This document shows, one piece after another, positions 33,701 through 48,700 of a DNA stretch of 64,000 bases. Source of the DNA: Prunus persica (Eukaryota > Streptophyta > Magnoliopsida > Rosales > Rosaceae); NCBI RefSeq assembly GCF_000346465.2, contig NC_034009.1, positions 12,838,747 through 12,902,746 of the forward strand, in the 5' to 3' direction. Positions within the stretch are counted from its first letter, which is position 1, and each line of letters opens with the position of its first letter. Made by a program: the position numbers and the translations under genes. The notes beneath the pieces are model-generated. The model was not told the origin of the DNA and searched no databases. It worked only from the letters and a program-made list of their open reading frames with translations.

Positions 33701-36700
33701 ATTGCACGTTCTGCAAGTTTTACATAATCACCCAAAGGAGGCTCACTTCTTTTGAAGGCATACCAACTCAAGAGCTCAAGAGCTTCAGGATCATGTAAAA
33801 TCTTGACCTCGTGTATTAAATTAACATCATGAGCAGTTAACAGTTGCTTATCCCTTGTTGTTATAATAATTCTACTGCCTACACCAAACCAATCACATGC
33901 CCCAACTAACTTGTGTAACTGTTCCATGTCATCCACGTCGTCAAGAACCAAGAGAACCTTTCTACGCCTCAACCATTCCTTTATCAAGGTGACTCCTTTA
34001 TCAACATTGGTCACCTTCAATTTTTTCCCCCTTAGAATCTCAAAAAGAAGAGTCTTTTGCAGTTTGGCTAAGCCTCCATGCGACGTTGAACATTCTCTAA
34101 CGTTTGCCAGAAAACAACAACCTTCAAATTTGTGGGCAATTGAATTATAAACAGCTTTAGCAATTGTTGTCTTACCAATTCCACCAGTTCCCCATACCCC
34201 TACCATGCGAACATCATTTCCCCCCAAATCTAATAGCTTATTCATACCTTGTACTTGAGCTTGCATTCCAACTGGATGCTCAGCCACTTCCAAACACGCA
34301 CTGTTTAATACGTGTTTTGAAATCTCTTCAATGATGTTTTGGATAAATTTATATTCAGATTGATTCCTGCCAATTGAAAGGAATGTGAAGCATTTAGTGA
34401 CATAGCATTTCTATATAAAATTAAAAAAATAAGAAAAGGGCAAGGAACATTATACACATAAAAGGAAGAGAATTTTGAGCAACAATGAATAAATTAACTC
34501 TTATAAAACTGATTCCAATTAAAGTTTGTCAAGAATTGGAATCAAAACTAGTCTTATATTTTTCTACTACTTAGTAGTATAATTTTTGAAACGGAGAAAA
34601 TTTATTTATTAATAATCTATATATATAAAGCAAAAGGCAGAGAATGGTGAAACATTCAAAATACCAGAAAATACCCTTGGTTAATGCAAACATTAAGAAT
34701 TGAAATTATTAATTAAATGAGGATAATATGATAAATTCACAATTTTTCTCATTAAAAAAATTAAAAATAAAAGAAAATTCAAATAATGGATCCTATTTTT
34801 ATGGAACACAAATATCCATTATCTTTTTTAATTCTAAAATAAATTTAAATTTTTTTTAAAAAAAACCTCTCGCATGCGCGGAAGCGCGTGTAGAGAGGCT
34901 AGTAAGTAAGAACAAAATTTTTTAGTAATTAGCATATGATACATTACCTATTTTTGTTTTGGATATGGTGGTGGATGAGTTATAACTTTTATTTTGTTAA
35001 AAACCAATGGGCCTAATCAGGTGCTCTTTAGGTTTGTTTAATTTGTATTTGAAATGACGTTTTTACCCTTTGTATTTTATATAGGAGCCAGATCACACTC
35101 TAGCTTTGTTTCAATCCTAAACGGAGAACACGAGGTTGCAACCACCACCAACGATTTTAATGACCATACTCATACCAACAACGACCATGGCTAAGAAGGT
35201 CACTGCAAAATGCCAGAGGAAGGTGTTTTCTAGTGGAGAATCAATAGGAGGATCGACAACGGAGAAGGCGTCTTCTTTCGTTTTTTGGCGGAGAAGCAAT
35301 CGATGACGACAATGGCTCGTCCTGTGTCAAGATTGCTGGCGGAGAAGGCATTTTTCTATCCCTCGAGAAGCAATCAGAGGATCGACGTCGGCGGATTCAC
35401 AAAGCTCAAAGGCTCTTCCTGTGATTTCGGTGACTCAGCCTAATAGATATGCATTTCCTATATGGTAATTCAGAACCTATGTTAATTATTGTGTTGTTTT
35501 TTAATCTGCTGTGGTCTGGTTTTGATGTTATGCGATTGAATTACTTGAAAATGGACTTTTCTTGACATTTTTTGTTCAATTTCGGCGGTATTGTTTTGAG
35601 ATCTGAACTGTGGCTACTTTTTTGTGTTTTGAGTTCGTTTATGAATGTATTAGAGTGATAGCTTCTCTTCAACTGAAAACCTGGTGGCATTATTTAGATG
35701 ATAATAGATAGGGTTCTTTAGTGGAGCCTTTAAACCCATGTTTTTAATTTCAAAAATAGTGAAATCTTCAGAATTTAAACCATAATATGTGAGAAATAAA
35801 CTTGTCTGTGTAAAAACCTGCAGCTTGAAAATTTTACTTTATTTTAGCATCTGTAGCTTTTTGCCAAGATGATGATGCTCTCTTTGGATTTGAAGTTTTG
35901 CCAAATAGTTCATGCTATTAACTATATAATATACGAAGTAGAAACTATTATGATAACAGGATTTCTGTTTAAAAAGTTAAAGATCATGGTTGCCCAAATT
36001 TAGGAATCTTTAGGTCATATCTTGGGCTAATTTTGTGAATCTTCTCTGAAACATAGTCACTACTACAAAAAAGCAAAAAGACGACGGTAAATCACCGTCG
36101 TGTATTTGGTTTTTCAATGGTCGTGGAATCCACCGTCATCTTTTCCCTCATAAACCACGACGCTAAATAACCGTCGTTGTTAAACTATACAACGTCATCA
36201 AAAAATACAAAACGACGTCTTTGTACTGCAAAAAGATCTAAAAAAAGCAATCGAGGATGATAATAGACGACCAATTCTCTAAAAAGACCGTCGTTAAAAA
36301 GGGAAAATATGACACATATTAAGAGAACAAGGCCGCAAGATAGACATACAACGACGGCAATAAAAATACGCCGACGTTAAATATAATTTTCACGACAATA
36401 AAAAATATGACGTCTTTAAATACATTAGAAGACGACGTTATTGATACCTACTACGTCGCACATATAAACACAACCGTCGTACAATTAATTTTCCACTTCG
36501 ATTTTTCGATAAAAGATGACGTGGAAATAGTTGTCAGTGTCATTATTTACGACGTATGTGTTTCTATAGTAGAGGTTGAAAAACTAAACAACGTCAGTTA
36601 CAAATATATGAGAGTCGTATTAAAAAATTTATACGTCCTATTTTCAGAAACAAACAACGACGATAAATATTAGACGTTGTTAAATACAACAACGTCGGAA

Positions 36701-39700
36701 AACAATAAAAACAGACGTGTTTAGTCTGCTAAAGTTCTAGAAAATAGTCGAGGATGAGAATAGACGACCAACTCAAAAAAATCACCGTCGTTAAAAAAGA
36801 AAAATATGACACATATTAAAAGAACAAGGCCGCAAGATATACATACAACGACGACAACTAAAATACTACGCCGTTAAATACAATTTACACGACAAGAAAA
36901 AATATGACGTCCTTAAATACATGAGAAGACGACGTTATTGAAATCTACAACGTCTCTTATTTACAAAAAACCGTCGTGAAATAAATTTTCCACTTCGATT
37001 TTTCTAAAAAAGATGACGTGGAAATAGTTGTCAGTGTCATTATTTACGACGTATACATTTATATAGTCGACGTTGTATTTATATGTATTCATTACTCACG
37101 ACGCACTTAATAATATAGACGACGTTGAACGTCTAAACAACGTCGGTTCCAAATAAATGAGAGCGGTATTACAGAACATATAGACGGCGTAGATTATGAT
37201 GGGAGCCGTATTACAAATAACGTCGTTTAATTGTTATTAGACGGCGGTTATAATGAATTTCCGTCGGAATTAATTTCGTTCCTCTTCGTTTATAAAAGAA
37301 CTTGCGACGTGGAAAATGTATGATGACGTCGTATTTTTTAACGTTCAGATTACATATCTCGTTTTTTAGACGTCGGTATTATGGGATTGGAGTCGTGTTA
37401 TTTTGAATTACATGGCGGTTCTTTATCCTTCACCGACGTGATATCCTGAATAATTGCTTCACAATAGCGTCGTGGTTCTTCATTGTTACGTTGCTTTAAG
37501 ACGTCGGTAAATATGCTGAATAACTGATTCACAATAACGTCGTGTTTTATTTGAACGTAGAAAGTGAAGAAATCACATTACAATATATTACAAAATTAAT
37601 GTCATACACTGCCAATTACATAAGCATCATTCAATCCATATATCTTCACACCCATCTCGAATATTTTGACCGCCTAACTCACCTACCAGTTCATCAAATG
37701 TGTCAACATTTGGCATCCCTCTAGTAAATGGCTCACACTCAATTATCACATCACCTAATACTTCATCACCAATAACATCATTATATTCTCTACTAGGCAT
37801 TGATAACACTACCGACCAACCACGATGCATCGGGTCGTCAACAAAAAATATTTGTTTGACTTGAGAAGCCAAAACAAATTGGTCATTCCTATGTCCAATT
37901 TTACTCAAATCTACAAGGGTAAATCCAAGTTCGTCGACTACAAGACCAGAACTATCTATCCAATCACACCTAAAGACTGGGATTGTAAACTTTTGGTAGT
38001 CAAGGTCCCAAATTTCTTGAATGACACCATAGAAACCCATATTTGAGAGAATTGGGTTTTTATCCTTGGCACTAGCAACTTGCATGGTATGTGCAAGTAA
38101 ATAAACTCCACTATTTTGAGTTGTCCGCACATCATCTTGTGCCTTGATATTGAATTTAATACCTTTAATAAGATAGCTCCTATATAATGGCACTGACATG
38201 TTTGGACCAGCTGCTAGCCACCTTAAATTTTCTGATACGCCATGATTGTCTTCCTCAAGTTCACTTTGAACCTGCAAATTAATCATATCTTAATTCATCC
38301 TAACATATAAATAAGAAGAAAATTAAAAGAGAAATACGTTATTCAACAACATATACCTTGAAGCGTAGCCATTGAATGAAAGTGCTATTGTGCTTATCCT
38401 GCAGCCACTTTGTTCTCTTTCTAAATTTTGGATAAGCAGTCTTGATGTGGATCATATGTTGCCTACATGACACGAAAAATTCAAGCATTACGGTCCCAAA
38501 TATATAAGATAAACATAAGAAATAATTTTAAATGGAAACTTAAAGAATAAAACTCATACGTACTCGATATAAGGTAGGACTTCCTCCGTATTCTCCAAGA
38601 CATATAGATGTGCTTGATTCAACAGGTCCTGATCAACTACGCTCACTGTGCAACCTGATAATGGCTTTGAAACTCCCATCTTTTGGCTTGAAGGCACTCC
38701 AACTGTACTAACATCAGATAAATGCTGAGTACAAAACTCTACCGCTTCTTCAGCTATATACCGCTCAGCAATGCAACCTTCGGGACGAGTACGATTCTGA
38801 ACATACCCCTTCAGCACTTTCATATATCTTTCAAACGGATACATCCACCTAAAATATACTGGCCCACATAGACGAACTTCTCTGACAAGATGTACTACTA
38901 GATGAACCATGATATCAAAGAATGAAGGGGGAAAGTACTTCTCAAGCAAACACAGAGTAACTACTACATCTTCTTCCAACTTATCTAGCTTGGAAACATC
39001 AACAGTCTTTGCACATATAGCATTGAAGAAGAAGCACAAACGAGTTATTGCATACCTTGCAGGCTTCTCCAAAACAGAACGAATTGCCACAGGGAGCAAT
39101 TGTTGCATTAAGGTATGACAATCATGTGATTTAAGGCCAAGAAGTCTTGAATCTTGTACAGATACAAGATTTTTAATATTTGAAGAATAACCTTCAGGGA
39201 CCTTCATACCATAGAAAGAATTGCAAACCTCTCTCTTCTCTGCTCTTGACAAATTCCAAGGCCCAGGAGGCAAACGAGTACGTCTTTCTCCATACTCGGG
39301 TTGCAAATCAGTTTTGACCCCCATGTTCAATAAATCTAATCGAGCAGCAATCCCATCTTTATTTTTTCCAGGGATCTCCAGCAATGTACCAATGATACTA
39401 TCGCAAACATTCTTCTCAATGTGCATAACATCTAGGGCATGCCTCACAGGAAGGTATTTCCAATACTCGAGATCAAAGAATATTGATTTCTTCTTCCAAC
39501 AAACTCTGTCACCATTTTCAACCATATGCAGCACTTCTTCTCCGGTTAATGGCTCTGGAGGTATGCCATATTCAGGTTTCCCATTAAAAGCTGCACGTTG
39601 CCTCCTATATGGATGATTGATTGGTAACCATTTTCTATGCCCAATGTAACAAATTTTGTGGCCATTTTTCAACCTGTGACTAGGTGTATCATCGCCGCAT

Positions 39701-42700
39701 ATTGGACAAGCTTTATATCCTTTAACAACACAACCAGATAAGTTTCCATAGGCGGGGAAATCATTAATTGTCCACATTAATGCAGCTCTGAGTGTAAAGT
39801 ATTCTCCATTATGTGCATCATACACTCCTCTAATCCCAACCCACAAGGATTTTAAATCATCAATCAAAGGCTCCAAGTAGACGTCTATATCATTTCCGGG
39901 TTGTTTAGGACCGGAAATCAATAAGGTTAACATCATGAACTTTCGTTTCATGCACAGCCATGGAGGGAGATTATATGTAACTAAGATAACCGGCCAACAA
40001 CTATATCTGCTACTTAGAGAACTGTGGGGATTGAATCCATCAGATGAAAGAGCCAATCTCAAGTTTCTCGGCTCATTACCAAACTCAGGCCATTTATCAT
40101 CAAGAAGTTTCCAAGACGGGGAATCCGCCGGATGAGACATCTGACCGTCAATTGATTTTCTAGCAACATGCCACCAAGTCAAACTCTTAGCTGTCTCATG
40201 TGATTGAAACATCCTTTTAAACCTTGGAATTGGGGGAAAATACCACACCACCTTCGCTGGCACACCCTCTTTCAAGATTGCATCTTTGCCTTCCTTCCAC
40301 CTTGAGATACCACAAGTAGGACAATTAGTTGAATCCTCATACTCCTTCCTATACAAGATGCAATCATTGGGGCATGCGTGCATTTTCTCATAACTCAGCC
40401 CCAATGCACACAAAGTCTTTTTAGCCTCATACATGGAGGTTGGTATTGTATTTCCTTCTGGAAGCAAATCGCCTTGAAGTATCAATAATTCTGTAAAACA
40501 GACATCACTCATCCCATGTTTTGCCTTCAAATTATACAACTTCACTAATGCCGATAACTTCGTGTACTTTCTACAACCAGGGTACACTGGTTGATCTCCA
40601 TCCCCAATCACATTGGCAAACTCATACGGATCCGAACCAAAATCACCAAAATCATTATCATCCATATCAATTTCTTCAGACACAAAACTGTACCTACTAT
40701 GGCCATCATCTTCTTCAACATTTCTGCTAGCATTAGTAGTTGCTTCCCAAGGTTCTCCGTGAAATGTCCAATTCTTATAGCTTTGGTCAATTCCATTAAA
40801 GTATAAGTGATCCCTTATAATTCCAACCCCAAACAACTTCAAATTAACACATTTAACACATGGACAACGGATATGTGTTGTAGTTAGAAGATTTTCTACA
40901 GCAAAGTTCAAAAATGCTTCCACCCCAAACTCATATGCCTTCGATCTTCTATCCGAGTGCATCCATGACTTATCCATCTCCGACACTATAACCTATTATC
41001 TATAATAAAGTGAAAATACAGGCAATGACCATCACTATAGCAGATTATACAATGATCTAATCGCAAGTAATAAACAACAGAGACGACGGGTTTTAATAAA
41101 AAACAGACGTATTTGGCATATATAGACGACGGATTTTCAACAGACGTCGTCTATTATAAGTAATACAAACGACGGTTTATGAAAAAACCGTCGTGTATAA
41201 GTAATACAACGACGGTAGTTTAAAAACACCGTCGTGTAATCGTCGTCGTACGCCTTAAAATTCGTCGTGTCTCAGTTTATTTACAAGAACACAAAACCCA
41301 TTAAGAACACAACATATATATGAAACCAAGCAAGAAACCAACATATACATGAAACCAAGCATGAAAACAATAAATCCATTCCCAATTCAACATAACATAG
41401 GGTGATTAAAAGATACGACAAAATTAAATCCATTCCCAATTCAACATAACAGATAATGTAATCCATGAACCCATTAAACAGAAAATCCATGAACCCATAC
41501 CTATAAGCATTGGTGCACTTTGCACCTTCTCCAGAGCGGAAAATGACAAGATCAAATAAAGGTGTCCTTTTGCTGGAAATCATTTGGAAGTTGGTGATGT
41601 GTCTTTTTGTGTTGATTTCCAGCAAAAGTACACCTTTATTTGATCTTGTCATGAACCCATTAAACAGAAAATCCATGAACCCATACCTATAAGCACATTA
41701 TTAACAGATCGCAAAGCATATACCTAAAACCCTTTAACAAAACAACCTAATATCATTCAATGAATTTACAAGGGGAAGATAGGGTTTGTACTTACAGGTT
41801 GGACGAGCTCACAGATTCGACGAGCCTGGAGAGTGCAACTTTTAATTAGAGCAGAAGTGAGAGAGCGAAATGTTATGTCGCGTGAAATCTGAAATTTTAG
41901 GTTTCAGGGATCGAAGTATAAGACTAAGAGCCAAATCTAAAAAAATTTAGGTCGCGCGAAAATTTTTAGAGCGCGCGCGTTATAAAACGTCGAAAGAAAA
42001 ACCAAGGCGAAAGTTCTACAAGTACCGACGTAAATTTAATATTCCACGACGGAAACTTCATTTTTCGGATTAAGAACGTAAGGCCGTTCATTTTTCGGAT
42101 TAATTTTAAATTAATTTTGAATTTTTTATATAACGACGACTGAAAAATCACGTCGGTGTTAAGAAATTAAAGACGTTGTAAATTATATAAACCGACTTAC
42201 ATATTAAAATAACGTCGTTTAAAGCGTAAACCATGTCGTATGTTTTACTGTACGACGTAAAATATGTATTCCACGACCCAACCACCGTCGTTAAAAATTA
42301 ATACACTAAACCCATAAAAATAAATTATACAATTTAAAAAATTAAGTTTATAAAAGGTTTTATGGTTTTAAAGCCTAACATATAACATAGACTACCCAAA
42401 AATTATACTTTAAAAATAAACCCCAATAAATAACAACACTAATCTCTAAACCCTAGACTCTAAACCCTAAACCATAAAAATAGAAGTGATTTTATGACTC
42501 ATCAAAACAATTTTGTTTTGGATGGTCATTTTAAATTTTTGTTATTCAAAATGAATTTTTTCAAGGTTTATGTGGAAGAAAATATATCAATGACTTCATA
42601 GGAGTTGACTTTTCAATTTTCTGATTTATTTTATATTTATTTTGAATATTTTGATATAAAAATAATAAAATATTCTTACCATACAACAAACCACGTCGGT

Positions 42701-45700
42701 GTTAAATAAATTGTAGACGTTGTAAATTGTAATAGACTACTAAGTCGTTAAAATGACGTCGTTAAAATGAGAAACCACGTCGGTGTTAAGAAATTAAAAA
42801 CGTTGTAAATTATATAAACCGACTTACATATTAAAATGACGTCGTTTAAAGCGTAAACCATGTCGTATGTTTTACTGTACGACGTAAAATATGTATTCCA
42901 CGACCCAAACACCGTCGTTAAAAATTAATACCCTAAACCCATAAAACTAAATTATACAATTTAAAAAATTAAGTTTATAAAAGGTTTTATGGTTTTAAAG
43001 CCTAACATATACCCTAGACTACCCAAAAATTATACTTTAAAAATAAACCCCAATAAATAACAACCCTAATCTCTAAACCCTAGACTCTAAACCCTAAACC
43101 ATAAAACTAGAAGTGATTTTATGACTCATCAAAACAATTTTGTTTTGGATGGTCATTTTAAATTTTTATTATTCAAAATGAATTTTTTCAAGGTTTATGT
43201 GGAAGAAAATATATCAATGACTTCATAGGAGTTGACTTTTTAATTTTCTGATTTATTTTATATTTATTTTGAATATTTTGATATAAAAATAATAAAATAT
43301 TCTTACCACAACAAGAAACCACGTCGTGGTTAATAAATTGTAGACGTTGTAAATTGTAATAGACTACTAAGTCGTTAAAATGACGTCGTTAAAATGAGAA
43401 ACCATGGCGGCTATTTAACTATACGACGTAAAATATATATTTTACGACTTAACCGCAGTCGTTACATAAACGTCGTCGATTATACCCTGAACCCTTAAGA
43501 AATTGAAGATATTGTAAACCATTAACGACTCAATTGTTCAAAGAACGTCGTCTAACTATTTTTTTACGTCGTATTTGTTTAAAACACGCAACAACAAAAT
43601 ACGACGGTTATTGACTTTATTAGGTCGTTGGAAAAGTATTACACGTCGGTTAAGCAATTTGTATGTTTGTTTTTTTTTAATTTAAGAAAACCTCAACAAA
43701 TTTTTACATTACATATTATAGAGAAAATTGGTACATTATACATAAATATCAAGTGTTCAATAATTGCCCTGTTTAATAATTTGGAAAACAAACTCTGCCC
43801 ATTCATTCCGGACTTCATCAATGGCTTCTTGGGGGTATGAAGCTTCCTGGTTTCCCTTGGCATACTGCATAAACAATGACTATTAGGGTTTATAAATAAA
43901 AAGAAATTCAATCACAGACGACGATATTTTTCATAACCGACGTAGTATATCCATTCAACGACGTTAATTTTACACGACCGTCGTTGATAATACAAAAAAC
44001 GACGTGAAATGTATGAAGGTAATTTCTTCTTACCTTATTCTCAAACCCCAAGGAAGGATCCATGATGATGTCCCTCATGAAGCGCATTACATAATACCCG
44101 CATTCGACATTGCTGGGTTGCTTTGGTGTGCCTGAGAGAGTTTTCCAAATTACATTTTTACGTCCTGCTCGGGCTATGTGGGTATTATATATTTTTAAAG
44201 CACTGTTCACGATGTTTTTGGCCTCTTCATCGACCACACGATTTCCTGGCAGAGGATCCAGAAAATAGACGGTTTCTCTCTTTGCTCTTACAATCAGCAA
44301 AATCCAATGACGGCTGCACAAAATTAATATAAAAACGACGGTTATTTACAAAAACGACGTATTATAGTATTTCACACGACGAAGTAAAGTAGCTAACGAC
44401 GACATTATATATTTATCACGACGATAAATAAATACCGACGTGGTTAGTAGTTTCAAACGACTAAATAAAATAAAACACCGACGTGGTTAGTTTATAAGCT
44501 GTCATTTATTGAAAATCTTAAAAACAAAATCCTAAGGAGACTAACCCTGGATTGTAAGGCATCATGAAAATCTGTTCACCGTCTGTCTTCTGAAGTCGAG
44601 CTGCTACCAGTCGTGATCTTGCAGTTATTGTGCCAGAGTTGGCACTAACTGTAGCAGGGTCGATAAAGCCAACCATACTGCACATATTGGCTTTTTTCAA
44701 AACATCGTGTAAGTACCTAAACAAATAAAATAATATAAATAAGTCAGCACACAAAACACGACGGTTATGTATAAAAAAAACGACGTATTATAATATTTCA
44801 AACGACGTACTGAAATAGATGAGGACGTTATAATATATTTATCACGACGGTTGTTAGTTAAGACGACGTGGTTAGTTAGTTAAGACGACGCAATATATAA
44901 ACCAACGAGTTATTATTTTAGAAGTACAAACCTCATATATACAGCCAATACAGTAGCTCCAATTTCTTCCATGCTTGCAAATTGTGTAATATCTTCAGGC
45001 AGGAGGAAGGTATCGCGCTCACCACCAAACACCTCCTTATCAATTGTAAATTGGACTGTCTTATCCTCAGGCAGGAGTGTCGTTTCCACAAAACGACAAA
45101 GGGTTTTTAAAGAAGATGGCGCCTCCATTTTTGAATAACCACCAACTTCAATAACCTGTTTAAAGAAATAAAAAAAATGACGTGGTAATTCAATAAAGAC
45201 GACGGTTTAAGGAATAAAACGTCGTTTTAAAAGTATTTAAACGACGGTGAAAAAATTGTCGTGGTAATTTAATAAAGACGACGGTTTTATGAATAAAGAG
45301 TCGTCTGAAACCATTTAAACGACGGTGAAAAAACCGTCGTTTAAATATTTTATTACGTCTTAAAAAAATTCCGCCGTCTAAGTTGTAAACAAACGACGGA
45401 TTAAATAAAAATATCGACGTCTGAAATTTTGAAAAACAAATAAAAAAGTTATGTTAACATACCTTGTCGTCATGCTTTTCTTCATCTTCTTTCTCCTTTT
45501 CTTCTTCCTTCTCTTCATCTCTTTTTTCTTCTTCCTTCTCTTCATATCTTTTTTCTTCTTCCTTCTCTTCATCTCTCTTTTCTTCTTCCTTCTCTTCATC
45601 TGGCTGATGTTTCCCCATTTTGGCAGTATCATCCTCCAAATGTAGGGATCTCACATCACCTCCAGAGCAGCTAGCTTTGTCAGACATTGGATTTTTGGGG

Positions 45701-48700
45701 CTTTGGCTAATTCTTGGTTTAAGCATGCTTGGATCAAAATTGGGAATTAATTGGGAAAGCTGACTCAGGAAATGCTCCCTCTCAGCCTCTACCAATTGTT
45801 TTGTCCTAGCCTCCATCCTTAAGGCCTCTTCCCTTGCCTTAGCCTCCATCTTTTTAGTCTCTTCTTGAAGGAGAACTCTTAAACTCTCATTCAAACGGTC
45901 GTCAAAGCTCACCCTCTGTGGTTTGGGCAAATTGAAATATTGCCTTGGGGAAACACCAGCACCAACTCCCCTCACCCTGCCTGGATGCTCGGGGCCCAAA
46001 GCCATGGTCAGCACATCATTGCTGCCATCTACTCTGACTTTGCCTTCCGAGACTTGTTTCTGCAATTCATCCTAAAACAAAGATAAACAAAAAAACACAC
46101 GACGGTTATTTATGTACAAACGACGTATTATATAATTTCACACGACGCAATAACATATAAAACGACGTTATTATAACTTATCACGACTGTAGTTATACCG
46201 ACGTGGTTATTTATTTAAAACGACGAAATGAATAAACAACCGACGTCTTATGCTATAATTAAAGAAAACAGAGTAGTGATTCCTATTTAGACCGTTAACG
46301 ACGTTTTTACAAAAGTTTCGACGTGGTAATATCATTCACACGACGCGAGAATGAACCACCGACGTCGTATGCTATAATAACAGAAAACAGAGTAGTGATT
46401 CCTATTTAGACCGTTAACGACGTTTTTAAAAACTTTTCGACGTGGTAATATCATTCACACGACGAAAAATATAACATACGACGTAATAAGAATAATTCAC
46501 AGTTTAATAAAAATTTAAAACAGAGTGAGTAGGCTTACAATTAATTTTGCCTTCTCTGCCACCTTTGGATCAGGGATGTTACCATGTTTGTCCTGTCTAG
46601 CTCTCTTCCATAAGGTAGATCGATCAATTTCTACCCCAGGCATGGTTTCCTCCAATTGATCCTCCAATCCAGCATATCCTTTTCGAGACAATCGATGATT
46701 GTACTCGAGTTTCTCCCTAATCTGTGAATGTTGAGAATGCACAGACTGAAAATCTTTGGATAGCCTTGAAGCTACAAAGGCATCCCATTGTGCTTTCTCT
46801 ATGAATTTATATGTTTCAGGGGGTTGGCTTAATTTCTCCCTGTCATTGGTGTATGGAAGGATATAATGCCTCGTTAGTGTAGACTTGAAATCCTTCCATT
46901 TTTTGGCAGCAGAAGATAAAACAGAGGTCTTGCCCCCTTGGCCTACGACAAAAGCCATGTCAACTGCTTCCCAAATCTGCTCCTTTATATCCTTTGGGAT
47001 TTGGGACCATTTCTTGTCCACAAGTGGGATCCTGGAGTGTGCCAAGACACCAATATACGACTGCATCTCAATATGTGCTTGGCCAACACCTTTCCCCCTT
47101 TTATTGTACTCAACAATTGGCCTCAGTTTCTGAAGCTTTCTCTTCACAACACGAGGCATTGTGCTCATACCTCGACCAGTCTTTGAATCATCAGAGATTG
47201 TTGTCTGGCTGGTTGGTTCTGTCTCAGCAGATGATGAAGCAAACTTCATCTTCTTCGAAGACTTCATCTCCTTCGAAGACTTGTCTTGGGGAGCTACCAC
47301 TCCAAGCTTCTTGGAGCCAGAATCCTTAGTTTGTTGTTGAGAAACCATTTTAACAGACAAAACTGCAAGTGAGAATATTTCAGGAAAACATTAAGAACAC
47401 AAACGACGGTATTAAAAAAATACGACGTATGATATGATTTTAGACGACGCAATGAAATAATCTCAGACGTAATAAATGTTTAAAACCATTATTTATATAA
47501 CGTCGTGGTAAATATGTTCACACGACGTCAATAGTAATACACCGTCGTGGTAAAACTATTATTTATATAACGTCGTGGTATTTATGTTCATACGACGTCA
47601 ATAGTAATACACCGTCGTGGTATTAACATTCACACGACGTAAAACAATAAGATATTTTTCGTCTATATTAGATACCAACCCTAGTTTTTTTTTCTTTATA
47701 TTTTATCAAATAAGGGAAAAACAAAAACCATTGTTCAGAGAAATCAAACCTGCAATTAAACAAGCATATAAAAAAAGACTATTATATTAAAAACAACTTT
47801 GTCAATTTTCAGACGACGCTAGAACAACTGACGAACCGTCGTGGTCTACCGTCGTCTTATTTAGTTGAGGTAGTTGTCTTCAAAGTTGGAAACTTTCCCT
47901 CTTTGTCTGTATATTTTATCAAACTTGGAAAGAAGTAAAATGATTTTGGCCAGAAAAAAGGTAAAAAGATTTTTCAAACAAAAAACGTATGAGCATGCAA
48001 AACAGTAACCAAAATAGTGAAAATGAAAGCTTACCTTTTGCGTGCAATGAAAGCAAGAGGAAGATGATCGATGTTTAAATTCAGAGACGACGAAGAAGAC
48101 GAGAGGAAGACGATGAGAAACTCTGACAATGCTCTGACAAGGAAAAAAGACGAAAAGGTTTCTCTGGGAGATTGAGATTTTTAATCGGGTTTGGAAACAG
48201 TGCATGTGTAAGTCGAAAAGTTGCTTACATATAAAACCATTTCAAAAAAAAAATACGGCGGTGACATTTAACTACGTCGTTTTTAACTAACACGACGCAA
48301 TATTTTTAGTTCGACGTGGACTCATTTCATTTAACGTCGTTATATTTAATATAACCGACGTGGATTTTAATTTTTAAATTATGAATAGAATTTTTTTTCC
48401 CTTGAACTTTCAGTTTATTTTTCAATTACAGTGCGTTATAAATAGAGTTTTTTTTCCGGAGGAAATTTAAAATGAAGGAAATTAATGTTCTGGAATTTAA
48501 ATAAAATAAGAATATAAAAACAACGACTGTTTTTGTATTACTGTCGTCGTTTTTCGTCGTCTTAAGTAAGACTAAGACGACGTAATATATTTGTTTAGGG
48601 ACGTTGATTTTTGTTTTAAACGTCGTTAGGTATAATATAACCATCGTTGGAAATTGTTTCTCTGATTGCAAATTTGCAACGACGTTAGGTATAATATTTG

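Larger units (their letters stand above)
21327..34300 (+). repeat. Tandem segmental duplication, copy 1 (visible homologous part)
   Basis: From exon 6 of the coiled-coil gene (GATTACCATAAATG at 21327) through CWC25 and the TNL, this block recurs from 53337 in the same order and orientation. The unit is about 32 kb if the two left ends are compared. Copy 1 keeps its genes open. Confidence 0.9.

Noticed and set aside
36407..36673. 88-codon plus-strand frame in the left CACTA array
   Set aside because: Lies within the motif array and its 497-bp duplication; no domain, and the second copy does not keep the frame.
42430..43110. CTAAACCCTA stretches suggesting an interstitial telomere
   Set aside because: Only a few irregular units, duplicated as part of the 627-bp repeat; not a telomeric array.
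45451..45645. Plus-strand Phe-rich frame
   Set aside because: Antisense of the Glu/Lys-rich tract in the CACTA second gene.
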